Assembly (NCBI RefSeq): GCF_964204645.1
Contig: NW_027437486.1
Coordinates: 1-42,489, forward strand
Direction of reading: 5' to 3'
Source: Tubulanus polymorphus
Lineage: Eukaryota; Nemertea; Palaeonemertea; Tubulaniformes; Tubulanidae
DNA length: 42,489 nt
The translations under genes were made by a program, and so were the position numbers. Under the pieces are notes generated by a model. That model saw only the letters and a program-made list of their open reading frames with translations, searched no databases and had not been told where the DNA came from. Within the stretch, counting starts at the first letter, position 1, and each line of letters begins with the position of its first letter. Shown here piece by piece: positions 1 through 9,330 of this stretch.

Positions 1-837
1 GAACAACAACCGCCGACACACTGACTAACGGGCGGACGACTGTCCTAGTGCCTCCCTCCCTCCCTCACTGCACCGGGTCGTAACGCTGATCATGGCCCGG
101 TCAGCACTTAGTCGTTTTCGAACAACCACCGCCGGCACACTGACGAACGGATGGACGACCGACCTACTGCCTCCCTCCCTCCCTCACTGCACCGGGTCGT
201 AACGCTGATCAAGGCCCGGTCAGCACTTAGTCGTTTTTCGAACAACCATCACTGCCGGCACACTGATAAACGGACGGACGACCGACCTACTGCCTCCCTC
301 CCTCCCTCAATGCTCCGGGTCGTAACGCTGATCAAGGCCCGGTCAGCACTTAGTCGTTTTTCGAACTACTACCGCCGGCACACTGACGAACGGATGGACG
401 ACCGACCTACTGCCTCCCTCCCTCCCTCCCTGACCGGTGCCGGGTCGTAACGCTGATCAAGGCCCGGTCAGCACTTAGTCGTTTTTCGAACTACTACCGC
501 CGGCACACTGACGAACGGATGGACGACCGACCTACTGCCTCCCTCCCTCCCTCCCTGACCAGCGCTGGGTCGTAACGCTGATCAAGGCCCGGTCAGCCCT
601 TAGTCGTTTTTCGAACAACGATCACTGCCGGCACACTGACAAACGGACGGACAACCGACGTACTGCCTCCCTCCCTCCCTCAATGCTCTGGGTCGTAACG
701 CTGATCAAGGCCCGGTCAGCACTTTGTCGTTTTTCGAACTACCACCGCCGGCACACTGACGAACGGACGGACGACCGACCTACTGCCTCCCTCCCTCCCT
801 CCCTGACCGGTGCCGGGTCGTAACGCTGATCAAGGCC
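1..837. repeat. Satellite, leading block related to 16.8-17.8 and 38.8-39.8 kb
   Basis: About seven monomers precede the first HOR copy. The order of variants (a TGATCATGGCCC unit with a short GTCGTTTTCG, an ACTGATAAACGG unit, TTCGAACTACTACC units, a CAGCCCTTAG unit, an ACCGACGTACTG unit and a GCACTTTGTCG unit) is the same as at 16807-17801 and 38832-39834. Those two copies hold two extra monomers (about 244 bp), which this copy lacks near 440-560. The first bases are cut by the window edge. Confidence 0.85.
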
Positions 838-2040
838 CGGTCAGCACTTAGTCGTTTTTCGAACAACCACCGCCGGCACACTGACGAACGAACGGACGAC
901 CGACCTACTGCCACCCTCCCTCCCTTCCTGACCGGTGCCGGGTCGTAACGCTGTTCATGGCCCGGTCAGCACTTAGTCGTTTTTCGAACAACAACCGCCG
1001 ACACACTGACTAACGGGCGGACGACAGTCCTAGTGCCTCCCTCCCTCCCTCACTGCGCCGGGTCGTAACGCTGATCATGGACCGGTCAGCACTTAGTCGT
1101 TTTTCGAACAGCAACCGCCGACACACTGACCAACGGGCGGACGACGGACCTACTGCCTCCCTCCCTCCCTCAATGCTCCGGGTCGTAACGCTGATCAAGG
1201 CCCGGTCAGCACTTAGTCGTTTTTCGAACAACCACCGCCGGCACACTGACGACCGGACGGACGACTGACCTACTGCCTCTCTCCCTCCCTCACTGCACCG
1301 GGTCGTAACGCTGATCTAGGCCCGGTCAGCACTTAGTCGTTTTTCGAACAACAACCGCCGGCACACTGACTAACGGGCGGACGACGGACCTACTGCCTCC
1401 CTCCCTCCCTCCCTCACTGCTCCGGGTCGTAACGCTGATCAAGGCCCGGTCAGCACTTAGTCGTTTTTCGAACAACCACCGCCGGCACACTGACGAACGG
1501 ATGGACGACCGACCTACTGCCTCCCTCCCTCCCTCCCTCACTGCACCGGGTCGTAACGCTGATCAAGGCCCGGTCAGCACTTAGTCGTTTTTCGAACTAC
1601 CACCGCCGGCACACTGACGAACGGATGGACGACCGACCTACTGCCTCCCTCCCTCCCTCCCTGACCAGCGCCGGGATGTAACGCTGATCAAGGCCCGGTC
1701 AGCCCTTAGTCGTTTTTCGAACAACCACCGCCGGCACACTGACGAACGGACGGACGACCGACCTACTGCCTCCCTCCCTCCCTCACTGCACCGGGTCGTA
1801 ACGCTGATCATGGCCCGGTCAGCACTTAGTCTTTTTTCGAACTACCACCGCCGGCACACTGACGAACGGACGGACGACCGACCTACTGCCTCCCTCCCTC
1901 CCTCCCTGACCGGTGCCGGGTCGTAACGCTGATCAAGGCCCGGTCAGCACTTAGTCGTTTTTCGAACAACCACCGCCGGCACACTGACGAACGAACGGAC
2001 GACCGACCTACTGCCTCCCTCCCTCCCTCAATGCTCCGGG

Positions 2041-2160
2041 TCGTAACGCTGATCAAGGCCCGGTCAGCACTTAGTCGTTTTTCGAACAACCACCACCGGC
2101 ACACTGGCGAACGGACGGACGACCGACCTACTGCCTCCCTCCCTCCCTCACTGCACCGGG
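2041..2160 (+). repeat. Representative 120-bp monomer
   Basis: This unit shows the common layout. The conserved core starts at TCGTAACGCTGATCAAGG and passes through CCCGGTCAGCACTTAGTCG to the TTCGAA box. The variable part follows, with CCACCACCGGCACACTGG in this copy, where most units have CCACCGCCGGCACACTGA. It continues into the degenerate tetranucleotide stretch GAACGGACGGACGACCGACC. The unit ends with CTACTGCC, three CCCT repeats and the junction CACTGCACCGGG. The next unit (2161-2285) keeps the same core but ends in the CTGACCGGTGCCGGG junction and is 125 bp long. Core positions rarely vary across the window. The base after the TTCGAA box, the CACCGCC segment and the GGA(C/T)GG position vary most and define subtypes. 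Confidence 0.95.
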
Positions 2161-2187
2161 TCGTAACGCTGATCAAGGCCCGGTCAG
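2151..2187 (+). other. Inverted repeat spanning each monomer junction (example)
   Basis: The end of one monomer and the start of the next form a dyad. CTGCACCGGG at 2151-2160 pairs with CCCGGTCAG at 2179-2187, giving nine base pairs with a single bulged C around an 18-nt spacer that contains TGATCA. The same arms recur at every CACTGCACCGGG junction. It could extrude as a hairpin or bind a dimeric protein; the sequence shows only the symmetry. Confidence 0.75.
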
Positions 2188-2196
2188 CACTTAGTC

Positions 2197-2210
2197 GTTT
2201 TTCGAACAAC
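2197..2210. other. TTCGAA-centred quasi-palindrome (example)
   Basis: GTTTTTCGAACAAC is a 14-bp near-perfect palindrome with one mismatched pair, centred on TTCGAA. It sits at the boundary between the conserved core and the variable part and recurs in most monomers. Units reading TTCGAACTACC or TTCGAACCATC lose the outer arm but keep the centre. Confidence 0.6.
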
Positions 2211-2270
2211 CACCACCGGCACACTGACGAACGGACGGACGACCGACCTACTGCCTCCCTCCCTCCCTCC

Positions 2271-2312
2271 CTGACCGGTGCCGGGTCGTAACGCTGATCA
2301 AGGCCCGGTCAG
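2271..2312 (+). other. Alternative junction dyad with perfect 8-bp arms (example)
   Basis: At junctions of the CTGACCGGTG type, CTGACCGG (2271-2278) is the exact reverse complement of CCGGTCAG (2305-2312), across 26 nt. An inner competing pair, CCGGG (2281-2285) with CCCGG (2304-2308), lies inside it. So this junction class keeps the capacity to fold although its sequence differs from the common junction. Confidence 0.75.
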
Positions 2313-4393
2313 CACTTAGTCGTTTTTCGAACAACCACCGCCGGCACACTGACGAACGGATGGACGACCGACCTACTGCCTCCCTCCCTCCCTCCCTCAC
2401 TGCACCGGGTCGTAACGCTGATCAAGACCCGGTCAGCACTTAGTCGTTTTTCGAACAACCACCGCCGGCACACTGACGAACGGACGGACGACCGACCTAC
2501 TGCCTCCCTCCATCCCTCACTGCACCGGGTCGTAACGCTGATCAAGGCCCGGTCAGCACTTAGTCGTTTTTCGAACTACCACCGCCGGCACACTGACGAA
2601 CGGATGGACGACCGACCTACTGCCTCCCTCCCTCCCTCCCTCACTGCACCGGATCGTAACGCTGATCAAGGCCCGGTCAGCACTTAGTCGTTTTTCGAAC
2701 AACCACCGCCGGCACACTGACGAACGGATGGACGACCGACCTACTGTCCCCCTCCCTCCCACACTGCTCCGGGTCGTAACGCTGATCAAGGCCCGGTCAG
2801 CACTTAGTCTTTTTTCGAACTACCACCGCCGGCACACTGACGAACGGACGGACGACCGACCTACTGCCTTCCTCCCTCCCTCCCTGACCGGTGCCGGGTC
2901 GTAACGCTGATCAAGGCCCGGTCAGCACTTAGTCGTTTTTCGAACAACCACCGCCGGCACACTGACGAACGAACGGACGACCGACCTACTGCCACCCTCC
3001 CTCCCTTCCTGACCGGTGCCGGGTCGTAACGCTGTTCATGGCCCGGTCAGCACTTAGTCGTTTTTCGAACAACAACCGCCGACACACTGACTAACGGGCG
3101 GACGACTGTCCTAGTGCCTCCCTCCCTCCCTCACTGCACCGGGTCGTAACGCTGATCAAGGCCCGGTCAGCACTTAGTCGTTTTTCGAACAACCACCGCC
3201 GGCACACTGACGAACGGATGGACGACCGACCTACTGCCTCCCTCCCTCCCTCCCTCCCTCACTGCACCGGGTCGTAACGCTGATCAAGGCCCGGTCAGCA
3301 CTTAGTCGTTTTTCGAACAACCACCGCCGGCACACTGACGAACGGATGGACGACCGACCTACTGCCTTCCTCCCTCCCTCACTGCTCCGGGTCGTAACGC
3401 TGATCAAGGCCCGGTCAGCACTTAGTCGTTTTTCGAACAACCACCGCCGGCACACTGACGAACGGACGGACGACCGACCTACTGCCTCCCACCCTCCCTC
3501 ACTGCACCGGGTCGTAACGCTGATCAAGGCCCGGTCAGCACTTAGTCGTTTTTCGAACTACCACCGCCGGCACACTGACGAACGCATGGACGACCGACCT
3601 ACTGCCTCCCTTCCTCCCTCCCTGACCAGCGCCGGGTCGTAACGCTGATCAAGGCCCGGTCAGTCCTTAGTCGTTTTTCGAACAACCATCACTGCCGGCA
3701 CACTGACAAACGGACGGACGACCGACCAACTGCCTCCCTCCCTCCCTCACTGCTCCGGGTCGTAACGCTGATCAAGGCCCGGTCAGCACTTAGTCGTTTT
3801 TCGAACTACCGCCGCCGGCACACTGACGAACGAACGGACGACCGACCTACTGCCACCCTCCCTCCCTTCCTGACCGGTGCCGGGTCGTAACGCTGTTCAT
3901 GGCCCGGTCAGCACTTAGTCGTTTTTCAAACAACAACCGCCGACACACTGACTAACGGGCGGACGACTGTCCTAGTGCCTCCCTCCCTCCCTCACTGCGC
4001 CGGGTCGTAACGCTGATCATAGCCCGGTCAGCACTTAGTCGTTTTTCGAACAACCACCGCCGGCACACTGACGAACGGATGGACGACCGACCTACTGCCT
4101 CCCTCCCTCCCTCCCTCACTGCACCGGGTCGTAACGCTGATCAAGGCCCGGTCAGCACTTAGTCGTTTTTCGAACTACCACCGCCGGCACACTGACGAAC
4201 GAACGGACGACCGACCTACTGCCACCCTCCCTCCCTTCCTGACCGGTGCCGGGTCGTAACGCTGTTCATGGCCCGGTCAGCACTTAGTCGTTTTTCAAAC
4301 AACAACCGCCGACACACTGACTAATGGGCGGACGACTGTCCTAGTGCCTCCCTCCCTCCCTCACTGCGCCGGGTCGTAACGCTGATCATAGCT

Positions 4394-7300
4394 CGGTCAG
4401 CACTTAGTCGTTTTTCGAACAACCACCGCCGGCACACTGACGAACGAACGGACGACCGACCTACTGCCACCCTCCCTCCCTTCCTGACCGGTGCCGGGTC
4501 GTAACGCTGTTCATGGCCCGGTCAGCACTTAGTCGTTTTTCGAACAACAACCGCCGACACACTGACTAACGGGCGGACGACAGTCCTAGTGCCTCCCTCC
4601 CTCCCTCACTGCGCCGGGTCGTAACGCTGATCATGGACCGGTCAGCACTTAGTCGTTTTTCGAAAAGCAACCGCCGACACACTGACCAACGGGCGGACGA
4701 CGGACCTACTGCCTCCCTCCCTCCCTCAATGCTCCGGGTCGTAACGCTGATCAAGGCCCGGTCAGCACTTAGTCGTTTTTCGAACAACCACCGCCGGCAC
4801 ACTGACGACCGGACGGACGACTGACCTACTGCCTCTCTCCCTCCCTCACTGCACCGGGTCGTAACGCTGATCTAGGCCCGGTCAGCACTTAGTCGTTTTT
4901 CGAACAACAACCGCCGGCACACTGACTAACGGGCGGACGACGGACCTACTGCCTCCCTCCCTCCCTCCCTCACTGCTCCGGGTCGTAACGCTGATCAAGG
5001 CCCGGTCAGCACTTAGTCGTTTTTCGAACAACCACCGCCGGCACACTGACGAACGGATGGACGACCGACCTACTGCCTCCCTCCCTCCCTCACTGCACCG
5101 GGTCGTAACGCTGATCAAGGCCCGGTCAGCACTTAGTCGTTTTTCGAACTACCACCGCCGGCACACTGACGAACGGATGGACGACCGACCTACTGCCTCC
5201 CTCCCTCCCTCCCTGACCAGCGCCGGGATGTAACGCTGATCAAGGCCCGGTCAGCCCTTAGTCGTTTTTCGAACAACCACCGCCGGCACACTGACGAACG
5301 GACGGACGACCGACCTACTGCCTCCCTCCCTCCCTCCCTGACCGGTGCCGGGTCGTAACGCTGATCAAGGCCCGGTCAGCACTTAGTCGTTTTTCGAACA
5401 ACCACCGCCGGCACACTGACGAACGAACGGACGACCGACCTACTGCCTCCCTCCCTCCCTCAATGCTCCGGGTCGTAACGCTGATCAAGGCCCGGTCAGC
5501 ACTTAGTCGTTTTTCGAACAACCACCACCGGCACACTGGCGAACGGACGGACGACCGACCTACTGCCTCCCTCCCTCCCTCACTGCACCGGGTCGTAACG
5601 CTGATCAAGGCCCGGTCAGCACTTAGTCGTTTTTCGAACAACCACCACCGGCACACTGACGAACGGACGGACGACCGACCTACTGCCTCCCTCCCTCCCT
5701 CCCTGACCGGTGCCGGGTCGTAACGCTGATCAAGGCCCGGTCAGCACTTAGTCGTTTTTCGAACAACCACCGCCGGCACACTGACGAACGGATGGACGAC
5801 CGACCTACTGCCTCCCTCCCTCCCTCCCTCACTGCACCGGGTCGTAACGCTGATCAAGACCCGGTCAGCACTTAGTCGTTTTTCGAACAACCACCGCCGG
5901 CACACTGACGAACGGACGGACGACCGACCTACTGCCTCCCTCCATCCCTCACTGCACCGGGTCGTAACGCTGATCAAGGCCCGGTCAGCACTTAGTCGTT
6001 TTTCGAACTACCACCGCCGGCACACTGACGAACGGATGGACGACCGACCTACTGCCTCCCTCCCTCCCTCCCTCACTGCACCGGATCGTAACGCTGATCA
6101 AGGCCCGGTCAGCACTTAGTCGTTTTTCGAACAACCACCGCCGGCACACTGACGAACGGATGGACGACCGACCTACTGTCCCCCTCCCTCCCACACTGCT
6201 CCGGGTCGTAACGCTGATCAAGGCCCGGTCAGCACTTAGTCTTTTTTCGAACTACCACCGCCGGCACACTGACGAACGGACGGACGACCGACCTACTGCC
6301 TTCCTCCCTCCCTCCCTGACCGGTGCCGGGTCGTAACGCTGATCAAGGCCCGGTCAGCACTTAGTCGTTTTTCGAACAACCACCGCCGGCACACTGACGA
6401 ACGAACGGACGACCGACCTACTGCCACCCTCCCTCCCTTCCTGACCGGTGCCGGGTCGTAACGCTGTTCATGGCCCGGTCAGCACTTAGTCGTTTTTCGA
6501 ACAACAACCGCCGACACACTGACTAACGGGCGGACGACTGTCCTAGTGCCTCCCTCCCTCCCTCACTGCACCGGGTCGTAACGCTGATCAAGGCCCGGTC
6601 AGCACTAAGTCGTTTTTCGAACAACCACCGCCGGCACACTGACGAACGGATGGACGACCGACCTACTGCCTCCCTCCCTCCCTCCCTCCCTCACTGCACC
6701 GGGTCGTAACGCTGATCAAGGCCCGGTCAGCACTTAGTCGTTTTTCGAACAACCACCGCCGGCACACTGACGAACGGATGGACGACCGACCTACTGCCTT
6801 CCTCCCTCCCTCACTGCTCCGGGTCGTAACGCTGATCAAGGCCCGGTCAGCACTTAGTCGTTTTTCGAACAACCACCGCCGGCACACTGACGAACGGACG
6901 GACGACCGACCTACTGCCTCCCACCCTCCCTCACTGCACCGGGTCGTAACGCTGATCAAGGCCCGGTCAGCACTTAGTCGTTTTTCGAACTACCACCGCC
7001 GGCACACTGACGAACGCATGGACGACCGACCTACTGCCTCCCTTCCTCCCTCCCTGACCAGCGCCGGGTCGTAACGCTGATCAAGGCCCGGTCAGTCCTT
7101 AGTCGTTTTTCGAACAACCATCACTGCCGGCACACTGACAAACGGACGGACGACCGACCAACTGCCTCCCTCCCTCCCTCACTGCTCCGGGTCGTAACGC
7201 TGATCAAGGCCCGGTCAGCACTTAGTCGTTTTTCGAACTACCGCCGCCGGCACACTGACGAACGAACGGACGACCGACCTACTGCCACCCTCCCTCCCTT

Positions 7301-7825
7301 CCTGACCGGTGCCGGGTCGTAACGCTGTTCATGGCCCGGTCAGCACTTAGTCGTTTTTCAAACAACAACCGCCGACACACTGACTAACGGGCGGACGACT
7401 GTCCTAGTGCCTCCCTCCCTCCCTCACTGCGCCGGGTCGTAACGCTGATCATAGCCCGGTCAGCACTTAGTCGTTTTTCGAACAACCACCGCCGGCACAC
7501 TGACGAACGGATGGACGACCGACCTACTGCCTCCCTCCCTCCCTCCCTCACTGCACCGGGTCGTAACGCTGATCAAGGCCCGGTCAGCACTTAGTCGTTT
7601 TTCGAACTACCACCGCCGGCACACTGACGAACGAACGGACGACCGACCTACTGCCACCCTCCCTCCCTTCCTGACCGGTGCCGGGTCGTAACGCTGTTCA
7701 TGGCCCGGTCAGCACTTAGTCGTTTTTCAAACAACAACCGCCGACACACTGACTAATGGGCGGACGACTGTCCTAGTGCCTCCCTCCCTCCCTCACTGCG
7801 CCGGGTCGTAACGCTGATCATAGCT
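4394..7825. repeat. Higher-order repeat, copy 2 (tandem to copy 1)
   Basis: It follows copy 1 directly and repeats it almost base for base, with an offset of 3556 bp at the start and 3432 bp at the end. The change of 124 bp comes from the loss of one AGTCTTTTTTCG monomer (present at about 1780-1900 in copy 1, absent at about 5330) and one CCCT unit near 5090. Private point changes include AAAAGCAACC at about 4664 in place of AACAGCAACC, and CACTAAGTCG at about 6605. Confidence 0.88.
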
Positions 7826-8200
7826 CGGTCAGCACTTAGTCGTTTTTCGAACAACCACCGCCGGCACACTGACGAACGGATGGACGACCGACCTACTGCC
7901 TCCCTCCCTCCCTCCCTCACTGCACCGGGTCGTAACGCTGATCAAGGCCCGGTCAGCACTTAGCCGTTTTTCGAACTACCACCGCCGGCACACTGACGAA
8001 CGAACGGACGACCGACCTACTGCCACCCTCCCTCCCTTCCTGACCGGTGCCGGGTCGTAACGCTGTTCATGGCCCGGTCAGCACTTAGTCGTTTTTCGAA
8101 CAACAACCGCCGACACACTGACTAACGGGCGGACGACCGACCTACTGCCTCCCTCCCTCCCTCACTGCACCGGGTCGTAACGCTGATCAAGGCCCGGTCA
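7826..8200. repeat. Satellite, transition out of copy 2
   Basis: Three monomers begin like a third HOR copy. They read GACGAACGGATGG where copy 2 has GAACGAACGG, then continue with a unit reading CACTTAGCCG, a GTTCATGG unit and a CTAACGGGCGG unit. The tandem HOR pair therefore stops here, by exchange with a different part of the array. Confidence 0.75.
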
Positions 8201-9330
8201 GCACTTAGTCGTTTTTCGAACCATCACTGCCGGCACACTGACGAACGGACGGACGACCGACCTACTGCCTCCCTCCCTCCCTCCCTGACCGGTGCCGGGT
8301 CGTAACGCTGATCAAGGCCCGGTCAGCACTTAGTCGTTTTTCGAACCAACACTGACGGCAGACTAACTAACGGGCGGACGATATTCCGACTGCCTCCCTC
8401 TCTCCCTCCCTCACTGCGCCGGGTCGTAATGCTGATCAAGGCCCGGTCAGCACTTAGTCGTTTTTCGAACCATCACTGCCGGCACACTGACGAACGGACG
8501 GACGACCGACCTACTGCCTCCCTCCCTCCCTCCCTGACCGGTGAAGGGTCGTAACGCTGATCAAGGCCCGGTCAGCACTTAGTCGTTTTTCGAACCAACA
8601 CTGACGGCAGACTAACTAACGGGCGGACGATATTCCGACTGCCTCCCTCTCTCCCTCCCTCACTGCGCCGGGTCGTAATGCTGATCAAGGCCCGGTCAGC
8701 ACTTAGTCGTTTTTCGAACAACCAGCACTGCCGGCACACTGACAAACGGACGGATGACCGACCTACTGCCTCCCTCCCTCCCTCACTGCACCGGGTCGTA
8801 ACGCTGATCATGGCCCGGTCAGCACTTAATCGTTTTTCGAACAACCACCGCCGGCACACTGACGAACGGATGGACGACCGACCTACTGCCTCCCTCCCTC
8901 CCTCCCTCACTGCACCGGGTCGTAACGCTGATCAAGGCCCGGTCAGCACTTAGTCGTTTTTCGAACCAACACTGACGGCAGACTAACTAACGGGCGGACG
9001 ATTGTCCGACTGCCTCCCTCTCTCCCTCCCTCACTGCGCCGGGTCGTAATGCTGATCAAGGCCCGGTCAGCACTTAGTCGTTTTTCGAACAACCAGCACT
9101 GCCGGCACACTGACTAACGGGCGGACGACCGACCTACTGCCTCCCTCCCTCCCTCACTGCACCGGGTCGTAACGCTGATCAAGGCCCGGTCAGCACTTAG
9201 TCGTTTTTCGAACCATCACTGCCGGCACACTGACAAACGGACGGACGACCGACCTACTGCCTCCCTCCCTCCCTCACTGCACCGGGTCGTAACGCTGATC
9301 AAGGCCCGGTCAGCACTTAGTCGTTTTTCG
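8200..9330. repeat. Satellite block shared with 35.8-36.9 kb, includes divergent E-type units
   Basis: This interval matches about 35780-36900 at a near-constant offset of 27574 bp. It contains three monomers of a divergent subtype, near 8345, 8592 and 8969. There the segment after TTCGAACC reads AACACTGACGGCAGACTAAC, the tail is CTCTCTCC and the next core carries TCGTAATGCTGATC. Two carry GATATTCCGAC and one GATTGTCCGAC. A private change, GGTGAAGGGTCG, lies at about 8543. Confidence 0.8.

Larger units (their letters stand above)
838..4393. repeat. 3.56-kb higher-order repeat, copy 1
   Basis: This is about 29 monomers in a fixed order and is the reference copy of the larger repeat. It begins at the unit with CTGACGAACGAACGG that follows GCCCGGTCAG at 838, and ends just before ATAGCTCGGTCAG at about 4393. 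Internal markers, in order, are the ATCATGGACCGG unit, the AACAGCAACCGCC unit, the CTGATCTAGGCCC unit, the GCCGGGATGTAACG unit, AGTCTTTTTTCG units, two CACCACCGG units, the CTGTCCCCCTCC unit, a five-CCCT tract near 3240 and the GAACGCATGG unit. The same markers appear in the same order, at the same spacing, in the other copies. Confidence 0.88.

Noticed and set aside
2197-2215. CENP-B box
   Set aside because: The TTCG half and the following A fit the essential pattern at the TTCGAACAACCACCG position, but the required CGGG is ACCG here, in essentially all monomers. I do not call it.
2190-2215. tRNA-derived SINE or Pol III promoter
   Set aside because: On the minus strand GTTCGAAAA is close to a B box but lacks the final C, and no A box lies at a fitting distance. 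The TTTTT run alone is not enough.
2370-2400. Polypyrimidine tract as a splice acceptor
   Set aside because: The (CCCT)n tract is followed by CACTGCACC or CCTGACC, with no AG at the expected distance.
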